The notes beneath the pieces are model-generated. The model searched no databases. It saw only the letters and a program-made list of their open reading frames with translations, and was not told the origin of the DNA. A program made the position numbers and the translations under genes. Source: Comamonadaceae bacterium (GTDB lineage: Bacteria > Pseudomonadota > Gammaproteobacteria > Burkholderiales > Burkholderiaceae_C). From it: a DNA stretch of 46,341 nucleotides. The first letter of the stretch is position 1. Every line of letters begins with the position of its first letter. The stretch is taken from NCBI GenBank assembly GCA_947375135.1, contig CANCER010000028.1:1-46341 (forward strand), written 5' to 3'. This document shows positions 1-8,544 of the stretch, piece by piece.

Positions 1-21
1 CCCGCCCCCCCCCCCGGCAAC

Positions 22-663
22 TCAGCCAGGCGCCTGTGTCTTATGGGAAAAGTCGCACACGGCGCTGACGGCGCACTGCCAGCACAGCGGCTTGCGTGCC
101 TGGCAGACATAGCGCCCGTGCAGGATCAGCCAATGGTGCGCATCCACCATGTACGCGGCGGGGATGCGCTTGAGCAGCTTGTCTTCCACCTCGCGCGGGG
201 TCTTGCCCGGTGCCAGTCCGGTGCGGTTGCCCAAGCGGAACAGGTGGGTGTCCACTGCCATGGTGGGCTCACCGAATGCCACGTTCAGCACCACGTTGGC
301 GGTCTTGCGGCCCACGCCGGGCAGGGACTCCAGCGCCTCGCGCGTGCGTGGCACCGCACCACCATGGCGCTCTACCAGTATGCGGCAGGTCTCCAGCAAA
401 TGGCGCGCCTTGCTGCGGTACAGGCCTATGGTCTTGATGTGTTGCTCCAGGCCTTCGAGGCCCAGATCCAGAATCTTTTGCGGCGTGTTGGCCACCACAA
501 ACAGGCGGCGGGTGGCCTTGTTCACGCCGACGTCGGTGGCCTGGGCCGACAGCAGCACGGCAGCCAGCAACTCGAACACCGAGGCAAATTCGAGCTCGGT
601 CTGCGGGTGCGGGTTGGCCGCTTTCAGGGTGGCAAAAAAGGTTTCTATGTGGGCGCGGTTCAT
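22..663 (-). CDS. nth: Endonuclease III (DNA glycosylase/AP lyase)
   Basis: This 213-residue protein is a base-excision-repair glycosylase that removes oxidised pyrimidines and cleaves at abasic sites. The helix-hairpin-helix is seen as LPGVGRKTA, with the catalytic lysine, and the catalytic aspartate follows in VDTH. The C-terminus carries the four-cysteine iron-sulfur motif C-x6-C-x2-C-x5-C (from CQARKPLC to the C of VCDF). Length matches the family (about 210). It is divergent from the aminotransferase, with a 99-bp gap between them. Identification is secure; no anomalies are seen except a C-rich run just beyond its stop at the window edge. Confidence 0.97.
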   Translation of the reverse strand: MNRAHIETFFATLKAANPHPQTELEFASVFELLAAVLLSAQATDVGVNKATRRLFVVANTPQKILDLGLEGLEQHIKTIGLYRSKARHLLETCRILVERHGGAVPRTREALESLPGVGRKTANVVLNVAFGEPTMAVDTHLFRLGNRTGLAPGKTPREVEDKLLKRIPAAYMVDAHHWLILHGRYVCQARKPLCWQCAVSAVCDFSHKTQAPG

Positions 664-762
664 GCGCTTACGTTAACAAACTTTCACCCTGCAGCAGACG
701 TGGTGCGCAAGTTTCGAAGCACAATCGGGGCCAATCCCTCCCCAACTATTTCGCCGCACACC

Positions 763-1953
763 ATGCAATTCGCTGATCGACTCAAAAATGTAGAGACCTC
801 CGCTATCCGGGAGCTTTTCAAGCTGCTGGGAAAACCGGGAATCATCAGTTTTGCCGGGGGTTTCCCGGATAGCGCCATGTTTGACGTGGAAGGCATTCGC
901 GAAGCCAGTAACCAGGCCCTGAATGAGGAGCCCGGTGCCGCCCTGCAATATGGCGCCACAGAGGGCTACCAGCCCTTGCGCGAGCAGCTCGCGGCTTTTA
1001 TGCGCAGCAAGGGCGCACTGGACGTAGCCCCCGAGAACCTCATCGTCACCACCGGCAGCCAGCAGGCACTCGACCTGCTGGGCAAAACCATGATCAGCCC
1101 CGGCGACAAGGTGATTGTGGAGGGCCCCACCTTTCTGGCCACCATCCAGTGCTTCCGCCTGTATGGCGCGCAACTCATCAGCGCGCCGGTGGACGCCCAT
1201 GGCGTGGACACCGACAAGCTGGAGCAGCTGATTGCCGAGCACCAGCCCAAGATGGTGTACCTGATCCCCACCTTCGGCAACCCGAGTGGTGCCCTGATGA
1301 GCCTGGAGCGGCGCAAACGGGTGCTGGAACTGGCCGTGAAGTACCAGACCCTGGTGGTCGAGGACGATCCTTATGGCGACCTCTATTTTGGTGAGGCGCC
1401 GCCGCCCAGCATGTTGGCCTTAAGCAGCCAGGTGCCCGGCAGCCGCGAGTGGTTGGCGCATTGCGGCAGTTTGAGCAAGGTGCTCAGCCCCGGCCTGCGC
1501 GTGGGCTGGATGGTTGCGCCGCCCGCCTTGCTGGCCAATGCCACCATGTGCAAGCAGTTCAGCGATGCGCACACCAGCACCTTTGCCCAGGCCACTGCGG
1601 CCCGCTACCTCAAGGCCGGGCGCATGCCCGCCACCCTGGCCCATGTGCGCCAGGTCTATGCCGAACGCGCCCAGGCCATGGGCAATGCCTTGCGCCGCGA
1701 ACTCGGCGATGCGATTGAATTTGTACAACCGCAGGGCGGCTTGTTTGTCTGGGCCCGCCTGACCGGCGCCAACGGCAAGATCAGCAATGGCGCTGAGTTT
1801 GCCAAACGGGCGATCGACAAGGGCGTGGCCTTTGTGCCGGGTGTGCCGTTTTATGCCGCCGACCCGGATGCCTCCACCTTGCGCCTGAGTTTTGCCACGG
1901 CCGATGTGGCGCGCATTGAAGAAGGTGTGACCCGCCTGGCGCAGGCGCTGTAA
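763..1953 (+). CDS. PLP-dependent aminotransferase, class I/II fold (LysN / MocR-domain-like)
   Basis: This 396-residue fold-type I aminotransferase resembles the 2-aminoadipate/aromatic aminotransferases (LysN, ARO8 and KAT-II group). The PLP-lysine lies in GSLSKVLSPGLRVGW, the typical S-x-S-K-x-L-x-P-G-L-R signature, and the cofactor-binding aspartate is in VVEDDPYGDLYF. The N-terminal ISFAGGFPD motif is typical of the group. There is no N-terminal GntR winged helix. The open frame runs upstream through nth antisense, but homology begins at the ATG at 763 (MQFADRLKN), so that start is used. The true amino donor cannot be told from sequence. The gap to the next gene is 22 bp, so the two may be co-transcribed. 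Confidence 0.9.
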   Translation: MQFADRLKNVETSAIRELFKLLGKPGIISFAGGFPDSAMFDVEGIREASNQALNEEPGAALQYGATEGYQPLREQLAAFMRSKGALDVAPENLIVTTGSQQALDLLGKTMISPGDKVIVEGPTFLATIQCFRLYGAQLISAPVDAHGVDTDKLEQLIAEHQPKMVYLIPTFGNPSGALMSLERRKRVLELAVKYQTLVVEDDPYGDLYFGEAPPPSMLALSSQVPGSREWLAHCGSLSKVLSPGLRVGWMVAPPALLANATMCKQFSDAHTSTFAQATAARYLKAGRMPATLAHVRQVYAERAQAMGNALRRELGDAIEFVQPQGGLFVWARLTGANGKISNGAEFAKRAIDKGVAFVPGVPFYAADPDASTLRLSFATADVARIEEGVTRLAQAL

Positions 1954-1975
1954 CCCTTGCAAAAAAGAGAAACCT

Positions 1976-2626
1976 ATGAAAAAGCCCATCAAGATCGATT
2001 TTGTGTCCGACGTGTCCTGCCCCTGGTGCGCCGTCGGTTTGCAGTCCTTGCAAATCGCGCTGCAGCGCCTGGAGGGCGAACTGCAGCCCAACCTGACCTT
2101 CCAGCCCTTCGAGCTCAATCCGCAGATGGTGGCCGAGGGCGAGGACATCACCGAACACCTGAACAAGAAATACGGCTCCACGCCTGAGCAGGCGGCCGCT
2201 GCGCGCGAGAACATCCGTGTGCGTGGGGAGGCCTTGGGCTTCACTTTCAATATGGACAAGCGCGGGCGCATCTACAACACCTTTAACGCGCACCGGCTGC
2301 TGCACTGGGCTGAAGGCGAAGGTGAAGCCAAGCAAATGGCGTTGAAGAAGGCCTTGCTCACCGCCTATTTCACCGAGGGCGAGAATCCCAGCGACACGGC
2401 ATTGCTGGTGCGCGTGGCTGCCTCGGTGGGGTTGGATGCCGCAAGGGCGCAGGCGATTCTGGACAGCAACGAGTTCGCCGAAGAGGTGAGGGCGCAGGAG
2501 CGCTTTTACCAGCAGGCCGGCATCAACTCCGTGCCCGCCATCGTCCTGAACGACCAGCATCTGATCTCCGGCGGACAGCCGCCCGAGGTGTTTGAGCAGG
2601 CACTGCGGCAGATTGCGGGGCTATAA
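1976..2626 (+). CDS. DsbA family oxidoreductase (FrnE-like)
   Basis: This 216-residue thioredoxin-fold protein has the active-site CPWC motif at about residues 14-17 (SDVSCPWCAVG) and the cis-proline loop as NSVPAIVLND near residue 180. There is no signal peptide, so it is a cytoplasmic FrnE/HCCA-isomerase-type member rather than periplasmic DsbA. The family acts as disulfide oxidoreductases or isomerases; the substrate is unknown. It follows the aminotransferase after 22 bp with a purine-rich ribosome site (AAGAGAAA) before the ATG. It converges on serB across a G/C hairpin. Confidence 0.92.
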   Translation: MKKPIKIDFVSDVSCPWCAVGLQSLQIALQRLEGELQPNLTFQPFELNPQMVAEGEDITEHLNKKYGSTPEQAAAARENIRVRGEALGFTFNMDKRGRIYNTFNAHRLLHWAEGEGEAKQMALKKALLTAYFTEGENPSDTALLVRVAASVGLDAARAQAILDSNEFAEEVRAQERFYQQAGINSVPAIVLNDQHLISGGQPPEVFEQALRQIAGL

Positions 2627-2637
2627 GCCAGGGGATT

Positions 2638-2658
2638 GGGCGCGTGCATTGCGCGCCC
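2638..2658. terminator. GC-rich hairpin at convergent junction
   Basis: GGGCGCG and CGCGCCC form a perfect 7-bp stem around a 7-nt loop, filling the 32-bp gap between the converging dsbA-like gene and serB. It directly abuts the serB stop. Neither side has a long T-run, so it may be a weak bidirectional terminator or act with Rho. This is inferred from position and dyad only. Confidence 0.5.
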
Positions 2659-3384
2659 TTAACGCAGTACCGTCAGCAGCCGGTCCAGCCCGCCGCTGTT
2701 GATGGCCACATGGGCCTGTGCGCGCACCGCGGGCTTGGCGTGGTAGGCCACTGATAAGCCGGCCACACCCATCATCGGCAGGTCATTGGCGCCGTCACCC
2801 ATGGCGATGGTTTGCGCCGGCTCGATGCCTAGCAGGGTGGCCACTTCCAACAGCGTGCGGCGCTTCTCGGCACCGTCGCAGATATCGCCCCAGGGCTGGT
2901 CCACCATGCGGCCGGTCAACACGCCACAGGACGGCCCGCTCTCCACTTCCAGCACATTGGAGCGGGCGAAGTCGATGCACAGGCGGTCGCGGATGCGGTC
3001 AGTGAAAAAGGTAAAGCCGCCGGACACCAGCAGCACCTTCAGGCCCGCCACCTTGCAAGCCGCCACCAGTTCGGCCGCACCCGGGTTGAGCGCGAGCCGG
3101 CGGGTGTAGACCTCTTCCATATGCGCCACGGTCACGCCCTTGAGCAGGGCCACGCGCTTGCGCAGGCTGTCCTTGTAGTCGGCAATCTCGCCGCGCATGG
3201 CCGCCTCGGTAATGGCCGCCACCTCGGCCTTGCGCCCTGCGGCGTCGGCAATTTCGTCCACGCATTCGATGTTGATGAGTGTGGAGTCCATGTCAAACGC
3301 GATGAGCTTGAAGTCGCGCAAGCGCAATGGGGGGGTGATGCCCTGGATTACCAGGCCGGGTTCGGTTTCGGTAGCTTGTGTCAT
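2659..3384 (-). CDS. serB: Phosphoserine phosphatase
   Basis: This 241-residue HAD phosphatase catalyses the last step of serine synthesis, O-phospho-L-serine to L-serine. Motif I is FDMDSTLINIECVDEIA (nucleophile and acid Asp), motif II is the serine in LLVSGGFTFF, and motif III is the lysine and aspartates of GDGANDLPM. The N-terminal ACT-like regulatory segment of the longest SerB forms is absent, leaving only a short leader. It is followed on the same strand by the toxin-antitoxin pair, which lies upstream of its start with a 58-bp gap. Confidence 0.96.
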   Translation of the reverse strand: MTQATETEPGLVIQGITPPLRLRDFKLIAFDMDSTLINIECVDEIADAAGRKAEVAAITEAAMRGEIADYKDSLRKRVALLKGVTVAHMEEVYTRRLALNPGAAELVAACKVAGLKVLLVSGGFTFFTDRIRDRLCIDFARSNVLEVESGPSCGVLTGRMVDQPWGDICDGAEKRRTLLEVATLLGIEPAQTIAMGDGANDLPMMGVAGLSVAYHAKPAVRAQAHVAINSGGLDRLLTVLR

Positions 3385-3442
3385 GAAAAAGTTCAGTCAG
3401 GTGAGGGGCGGTTGATGGCCGCAGTGCATTGCATTTCAGTGG

Positions 3443-3847
3443 CTATTCGTACCAGTCTTCCAGCAGCAGACCTGGCACACGTGCGAATTCACGGGTGTTG
3501 CGCGATACCAGCGTCAGTCTATGGATCAGAGCCGTTGCAGCGATTTGCAGGTCATAGGGGCCGATAGGCGTGCCTTGCTGTTCCAGTTGGGCTCGCAATT
3601 GTCCGGCACGCTCGGCACATGCCGTGTTGTAGTCCAGCACCTTGTACAAGTGTTTCAGCACATTCAGATAGGCCTTCATGCGTTCGGGGTAGGCGGACTT
3701 CCCCATGCCATAGGCCAATTCCTGAACTGTGATCGCGCTCCAAACCAGCGCTTCGGGCAAGTGCGCCTCGATCCGCTGCAGGCATTGACCTTGCCTTTTC
3801 TGGGCGTAGATCAGGGTGTTGGTGTCGAGCAGGTATTTCACAGCCAC
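3443..3847 (-). CDS. PIN-domain toxin, VapC-like
   Basis: This 134-residue PIN-domain protein is a likely endoribonuclease toxin. The acidic active-site residues are visible: D in KYLLDTNTLIY, E in TVQELAYGMG, D in GPYDLQIAATAL, and the C-terminal SRNTREFARVPGL block typical of VapC. The GTG start at 3847 directly follows the antitoxin stop (TGA then GTG), implying translational coupling. A second in-frame GTG lies two codons later. VapC toxins usually cut tRNA or rRNA; the target here is not deducible. Confidence 0.9.
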   Translation of the reverse strand: MAVKYLLDTNTLIYAQKRQGQCLQRIEAHLPEALVWSAITVQELAYGMGKSAYPERMKAYLNVLKHLYKVLDYNTACAERAGQLRAQLEQQGTPIGPYDLQIAATALIHRLTLVSRNTREFARVPGLLLEDWYE

Positions 3848-4120
3848 TCAGCCGTCCATGGGCTCGCGGGGCACATCCTGCCCCAGACCGGCATAGCGCG
3901 TCGTGGGGTCCAGCAAAAAATCCAGATCGTCGCGCCCGGCCGTTCCATGCACGCGATCAATCTCTTCCAAAGCCGCAAACAGACTGCCTGGCTGTGTCCT
4001 GGCATGTTCCGCCAGGGCCAGTTGGGAAAACCATTTGCTGACGGACACATGGGCGCGTGCCGCGGACGTTTTGGCTATATCCAGCGTTTCGGGTTCCAGG
4101 TAAATAGTGACTTGGGACAT
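3848..4120 (-). CDS. Ribbon-helix-helix antitoxin, VapB-like
   Basis: This 90-residue protein begins with a ribbon-helix-helix pattern (VTIYLEPETLDIAKTSAARAHVSVSKW), which in such pairs binds the operator. The acidic C-terminal part (DDLDFLLDPT and the end EPMDG) is the probable toxin-neutralising segment. The ATG at 4120 is chosen because AGGAG lies 7 nt upstream; an in-frame start 14 codons earlier has no such site. The gene lies immediately before the PIN toxin and 61 bp after the mfd stop. Tandem repeats and a TATAAT box fill that gap. Confidence 0.88.
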   Translation of the reverse strand: MSQVTIYLEPETLDIAKTSAARAHVSVSKWFSQLALAEHARTQPGSLFAALEEIDRVHGTAGRDDLDFLLDPTTRYAGLGQDVPREPMDG

Positions 4121-4147
4121 GGCAGCACTCCTGTGGCTTGAAGGCGT

Positions 4148-4185
4148 ATAAGTGTGCTGCAATTATATAAGTCCCGCGCAATTAT
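4148..4185 (-). promoter_or_regulatory. Tandem 19-bp operator-like repeats with a -10 box before the antitoxin
   Basis: Read on the minus strand, ATAATTGC-N6-CTTAT occurs twice in tandem with an exact 19-bp period (4185-4167 and 4166-4148). Each unit also has ATAA and TTAT ends 11 bp apart as a short dyad. A TATAAT hexamer at 4167-4162 sits across the repeat junction, and the first repeat overlaps the mfd stop codon. This layout fits an autoregulated antitoxin promoter; binding is inferred. Confidence 0.6.
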
Positions 4186-7100
4186 GTCTGTGCCGCCGCT
4201 TCCGCCACCAGCGGCTGCCCGAGCGACTTCAGGATGTCCCGCACCATCTGCGCCCGCTCCTTCACCTCCGGTAGGTTGCGCTCGATGCGCAGCTTCTCGT
4301 TGCTGACCAGCCTGATGTGCTTGTTCTTCTGGATCAGGGCAATGATGCGCATCGGGTCGATCGGCGGGTCCTTCTTGAAGGTGATGGTGATCACGCCCGG
4401 CGCCGCGTCCACTTTGACCACGCCATAGGGTTTGGCAATCACCCGCAGGCGGTGCACGTCGATGAGGGTCTGGGCCTGGGCCGGCAGCTTGCCGAAGCGG
4501 TCGACGATTTCTTCCAAGAGGGCGTCGATCTGGTCGGTGTTCTTGGCCGTGGCCAGCTTTTTGTAAAAGCTCAGGCGCAGGTGCACGTCGCCGCAGTAAT
4601 CGTCCGGCAGGAGTGCGGGGCCATGCAGGTTGATTTCGGTGGAGACATTGAGCGGGCTGAGCAGGTCGGGCTCGATGCCAGCCTTGAGGCAGCGCACCGC
4701 CTCACTCAGCATCTCGTTGTAGAGCTGGAAGCCGACTTCGAGCATATTGCCGCTCTGGTTTTCACCCAGCACCTCGCCGGCACCGCGAATCTCCAGGTCG
4801 TGCATGGCCAGGTAAAAGCCGCTGCCCAGTTCTTCCATCGCCTGGATGGCGTCCAGGCGTTGCTGGGCCTGCTTGGTCAGGCCTTCAAGGTCCGGCACCA
4901 TCAAATAGGCATAGGCCTGGTGGTGGCTGCGCCCCACGCGCCCGCGCAACTGGTGCAGCTGGGCCAGGCCGAACTTGTCGGCGCGGCTCATGACGATGGT
5001 GTTGGCGGTGGGCACGTCAATGCCGGTCTCGATGATGGTGGAGCACAGCAAGAGGTTGTAGCGCTGGGCAATGAAGTCGCGCATCACGGCCTCGAGCTGG
5101 CGCTCCGGCATCTGGCCGTGGGCCACGGCGATGCGGGCCTCGGGCAGCAGCTCTTCGAGCTTGGCGCGCCGGTTCTCTATCGTCTCCACCTCGTTGTGCA
5201 GAAAGTAAACCTGGCCGCCGCGCTTGAGTTCGCGCAGCACCGCCTCGCGGATTACGCCATTGCCCTCGCTGCGCACAAAGGTCTTGATGGCCAGGCGGCG
5301 CTGCGGTGCAGTAGCAATGACGGAGAGGTCGCGCAGGCCTTCCAGCGCCATGCCCAGGGTGCGGGGAATCGGCGTGGCGGTGAGGGTCAGCACATCGACC
5401 TCGGCGCGCATGGCCTTCATGGCCTCTTTGTGGCGCACGCCAAAGCGGTGTTCCTCGTCGATGATGAGCAGGCCCAGATCCTTGAAGTGCGTGTCCTGGC
5501 TGAGCAGCTTGTGCGTGCCGACCACGATGTCGATGGTGCCGTCCTTCACGCCCTTGAGCGCGGCGGTGATTTCCTTGGCGGAGCGGAAGCGGCTCATCTC
5601 GGCAATCCGCACCGGCCATTTGGCAAAGCGGTCAGTCAGGGTCTGGAAGTGCTGTTCTGCCAAGAGCGTGGTGGGTGCGAGGAAGGCCACCTGTTTGCCA
5701 CCGGTGACGGCCACAAAGGCGGCGCGCAGGGCCACCTCGGTCTTGCCAAAGCCCACATCGCCGCAGATCAGCCGGTCCATGGGGCGCGGGCTGATCATGT
5801 CCTGGATGACGGCGTGGATGGCGGCCTTCTGGTCGGCAGTTTCTTCAAAGCCGAAGTCGTTGGCAAAGGTTTCGTAGTCCCCGGCCGAAAAGCGGAAGGC
5901 AAAGCCCTCGCGCGCGGCCCGGCGGGCGTAGATGTTCAAGAGCTCGGCAGCCGAATCGCGCACCTGCTCGGCGGCGCGGCGCTTGGCTTTTTCCCACTGG
6001 CCGGAGCCCAGGCGGTGCAAGGGTGCTTCATCCGCACTGACGCCGGTGTAGCGGCTGATGAGTTGCAGTTGGCTGACCGGCACGTAGAGGGTGGCCTTGT
6101 CGGCATATTCCAGGTGCAGGAATTCCTGCAACTCGGGCTCCCCCTTGGCGTCCTTGTTGCCGACGTCCATATGGATCAGGCCCCGGTAGCGCCCGATGCC
6201 ATGCGCGGAGTGCACCACCGGGTCGCCCAGGGTCAGCTCGGACAGGTCCTTGATCAGGGCCTCGACGTCGCTGACCTGTTCCTGCTTCTTGCGCCGGCGC
6301 GTCACCGGGCCGGCGGCAAACAGCTCGGTTTCGGTGACCAGATCCACACCGGCTTCCAGCCAGCCGAAGCCAACCGTCAAGCCCGCCGTGGCAATGCCCC
6401 ATTTCTCGCTGCTGTCGATGAACTCCTGCAGCGAATCAAACGAGGGCGGGTTGATGTTGGATGCGCGCAGGAAGTCCAGCAGACTTTCTCGCCGGCCATC
6501 GCTCTCCGCCAGCACGAGGAGGCGCTGCTGGGTGTTGCGGGCGTATTCCTTGAGTTTGGCCAGCGGGTCATCCGTGCCGCGCACGGCCGCCATCGGGGGA
6601 TGGGCGCTGATGTCGGCCCAGGCCGTAGCCGCTTCTTCCGGCGTATTGGATTTCAGCGCCAGTTGCGCATGGCCATTGGCCAGGGCGTAGAACTGCTCGG
6701 TGCCCAGAAACAGGCTCTCGGGCGGCAGGGCCGGGCGCTCGGGATCCCCTTGCACCAGGCGGTAACGGTCCTTGGTGTCCTGCCAGAAGCGATGAAAGGC
6801 CGGCTCCAGATCGCCGTGCAGCACCACGGTAGCGTCCGTGCCCACGTAGTCAAACACCGTGGCGGTCTGCTCGAAGAACAGCGGCAGGTAGTACTCGATA
6901 CCGGCGGTGGCCACGCCGTTGCCGATGTCCTTGTAGATGCGGCTCTTGGTCGGGTCGCCGTCCAGCAGTTCGCGCCAGCGGCTGCGAAAGCGGGCGCGGG
7001 CATCGTCGTCCATGGGGAACTCGCGCCCGGGCAGCAAGCGTATCTCGGGAACCGGGTAGAGGCTGCGCTGGCTGTCGGGGTCGAAGGTGCGGATGCTGTC

Positions 7101-7676
7101 GATCTCGTCATCAAACAAATCCACCCGGAACGGCACCAGCGAGCCCATGGGGAACAGGTCGATCAATCCGCCGCGCACCGCGTATTCCCCGGGGCTGACC
7201 ACCTGGGTCACATGGCTATAGCCGGCCAGCGTCAATTGGCCCTTGAGCTTGGCCTCGTCGAGCTTTTGCTTGACCTTGAATTCAAAGGTGTAGCCAGCCA
7301 AGAAACTGGGCGGCGCCAGGCGGTACAGCGCGGTGGTGGCCGGCACGATGATGACGTCGGCGCCGGTCTCCTTGTTGCGCTGTTGGATGCGCCACAGCGT
7401 GGCCAGGCGCTCGCTGATCAGGTCCTGGTGCGGGCTGAAGGTGTCGTAGGGCAGGGTCTCCCAGTCCGGGAACAGGGCGCAGCGCAGCGTGGGGGCGAAG
7501 AAGGCGATTTCTTCCAGCAGGCGCTGGGCGTCGCTGGCATCGGCCGTGACGATGGCCAGTGGCTTGCCCGCAGCTTTTTCGCGTTGTCCGAGCTGGGCCA
7601 GGAGGAGGGCGTCTGCAGAGCCCGCAGGGCGGGGAAGGGTGTAGCGTTTGCCGCTGGCGAGTTTCGGTAAATCCAT
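4182..7676 (-). CDS. mfd: Transcription-repair coupling factor Mfd
   Basis: This 1164-residue protein displaces RNA polymerase stalled at lesions and recruits UvrA. The N-terminal UvrB-like part (FPDWETLPYDTFSPH) is followed by the CarD-like RNA-polymerase interaction domain near residue 482 (GDPVVHSAHGIGRYRG). The translocase part has Walker A near residue 639 (GDVGFGKTEVA), a DEEH box near 739 (LLIIDEEHRFG), and the RecG-like QLRGRVGRS motif VI. The C-terminal TRCF domain is intact. Length is normal. It starts 44 bp from ispD in divergent orientation. Confidence 0.99.
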   Translation of the reverse strand: MDLPKLASGKRYTLPRPAGSADALLLAQLGQREKAAGKPLAIVTADASDAQRLLEEIAFFAPTLRCALFPDWETLPYDTFSPHQDLISERLATLWRIQQRNKETGADVIIVPATTALYRLAPPSFLAGYTFEFKVKQKLDEAKLKGQLTLAGYSHVTQVVSPGEYAVRGGLIDLFPMGSLVPFRVDLFDDEIDSIRTFDPDSQRSLYPVPEIRLLPGREFPMDDDARARFRSRWRELLDGDPTKSRIYKDIGNGVATAGIEYYLPLFFEQTATVFDYVGTDATVVLHGDLEPAFHRFWQDTKDRYRLVQGDPERPALPPESLFLGTEQFYALANGHAQLALKSNTPEEAATAWADISAHPPMAAVRGTDDPLAKLKEYARNTQQRLLVLAESDGRRESLLDFLRASNINPPSFDSLQEFIDSSEKWGIATAGLTVGFGWLEAGVDLVTETELFAAGPVTRRRKKQEQVSDVEALIKDLSELTLGDPVVHSAHGIGRYRGLIHMDVGNKDAKGEPELQEFLHLEYADKATLYVPVSQLQLISRYTGVSADEAPLHRLGSGQWEKAKRRAAEQVRDSAAELLNIYARRAAREGFAFRFSAGDYETFANDFGFEETADQKAAIHAVIQDMISPRPMDRLICGDVGFGKTEVALRAAFVAVTGGKQVAFLAPTTLLAEQHFQTLTDRFAKWPVRIAEMSRFRSAKEITAALKGVKDGTIDIVVGTHKLLSQDTHFKDLGLLIIDEEHRFGVRHKEAMKAMRAEVDVLTLTATPIPRTLGMALEGLRDLSVIATAPQRRLAIKTFVRSEGNGVIREAVLRELKRGGQVYFLHNEVETIENRRAKLEELLPEARIAVAHGQMPERQLEAVMRDFIAQRYNLLLCSTIIETGIDVPTANTIVMSRADKFGLAQLHQLRGRVGRSHHQAYAYLMVPDLEGLTKQAQQRLDAIQAMEELGSGFYLAMHDLEIRGAGEVLGENQSGNMLEVGFQLYNEMLSEAVRCLKAGIEPDLLSPLNVSTEINLHGPALLPDDYCGDVHLRLSFYKKLATAKNTDQIDALLEEIVDRFGKLPAQAQTLIDVHRLRVIAKPYGVVKVDAAPGVITITFKKDPPIDPMRIIALIQKNKHIRLVSNEKLRIERNLPEVKERAQMVRDILKSLGQPLVAEAAAQT

Positions 7677-7720
7677 GGTTGGGCTCGATTTTAGAATGGG
7701 GCAGCTTCAACCCACGCCCC

Positions 7721-8437
7721 ATGCCCCAAACAACCTTGTATTCCTCCCAATCCGCCACACCGATTCCCCGGCTGTGGGGCCTGATTCCCTGCGCCGGGAA
7801 TGGCTCGCGCTCCGGTGCTGTGGGTCCCAAGCAGTACCAGCGCGTGGCTGGCAAGCCGATGGTGATGCACACGTTGGCGGCCTTTTCAGCCGTCGACAGG
7901 CTGGCGGGCACGCTGGTGGTGGTTTCCGAAGGGGATGCCTTTTTTGACAAGACCGGTGCCGCACTGCTGGTGGCAGCTTGCGGGGGTGCCACCCGCGCCC
8001 AAAGCGTGGCCAACGGGCTGGAGGCGCTGTTGCAGCGTGGCGCACACAGCGGTGACTGGGTGCTGGTGCACGACGCTGCCCGCTGCCTGATCACGCCCGG
8101 GCAGATCGACCGCCTGATTGACGCCTGCCTGCCCGATGCCGTGGGCGGCCTGTTGGCTCTGCCCCTGCCGGACACACTCAAGGCGGGCAAGGACGGCCGC
8201 GTGGCCGCCACACTGGAGCGCAGCGACAAATGGCTGGCGCAGACGCCGCAGATGTTTCGGCTTGGTGAATTGAAGGCGGCGCTGCTGACTGCCGCAGACA
8301 CGGTCACGGACGAATCCAGCGCCATGGAGGCGGTTGGCCTGAGCCCTTTGCTGGTGACGGGCTCCGCTCAGAACTTCAAGGTCACGTATCCGCAGGACTT
8401 TGCGCTGGCCGAAAGCGTGCTTCTGGCACGTGCCTGA
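7721..8437 (+). CDS. ispD: 2-C-methyl-D-erythritol 4-phosphate cytidylyltransferase
   Basis: IspD joins CTP and MEP to give CDP-ME in the MEP isoprenoid pathway. The 238-residue product has the nucleotide-binding loop as IPCAGNGSRSG followed by KQY (the usual PAAG is PCAG here), then LVHDAARCLI, TPQMFRLG and TDESSAMEAVG. The ATG at 7721 fits homology; the frame is open further upstream without conserved sequence. In related genomes ispF usually follows directly. Here an importer operon intervenes and ispF lies 4.9 kb away. Confidence 0.96.
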   Translation: MPQTTLYSSQSATPIPRLWGLIPCAGNGSRSGAVGPKQYQRVAGKPMVMHTLAAFSAVDRLAGTLVVVSEGDAFFDKTGAALLVAACGGATRAQSVANGLEALLQRGAHSGDWVLVHDAARCLITPGQIDRLIDACLPDAVGGLLALPLPDTLKAGKDGRVAATLERSDKWLAQTPQMFRLGELKAALLTAADTVTDESSAMEAVGLSPLLVTGSAQNFKVTYPQDFALAESVLLARA

Positions 8438-8461
8438 CGCCATGCAGCGCCGGACTTTCAG

Positions 8462-8480
8462 TCTGACGTTTTTCTGACGT
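8462..8480 (+). promoter_or_regulatory. Direct repeat TCTGACGT x2, one helical turn apart
   Basis: TCTGACGT occurs at 8462-8469 and again at 8473-8480, so equivalent bases are 11 bp apart and lie on the same DNA face. The repeat is in the 107-bp gap between ispD and the first importer gene. A related CTGACG occurs at 8433. It could be an activator or repressor site for the importer operon. No regulator gene is adjacent, and no convincing promoter boxes were found. Confidence 0.35.
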
Positions 8481-8544
8481 GGTTCGCACAGTCGGGGGTT
8501 TGCCCTAGCAAGCGCAGCACCCAATCACCGTCAACATAGACCGT

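Noticed and set aside
1..15. Poly-C run at the very start of the window
   Set aside because: Only 15 bases at the edge are visible, so nothing can be said about context; it may be an intergenic run or an assembly edge.
43..762. Upstream extension of the aminotransferase frame by 240 codons
   Set aside because: It runs antisense through nth, has no aminotransferase similarity, and the conserved protein starts at the ATG at 763.
4317..7670. A stop-free antisense frame of over 1,100 codons opposite mfd
   Set aside because: mfd is a full, conserved protein on the other strand. The antisense product has no domain and is Gly/His/Val-rich as expected for a mirrored GC-rich codon pattern. Similar long antisense frames lie opposite the HerA-like gene (22776-24449) and rng (30572-32092).
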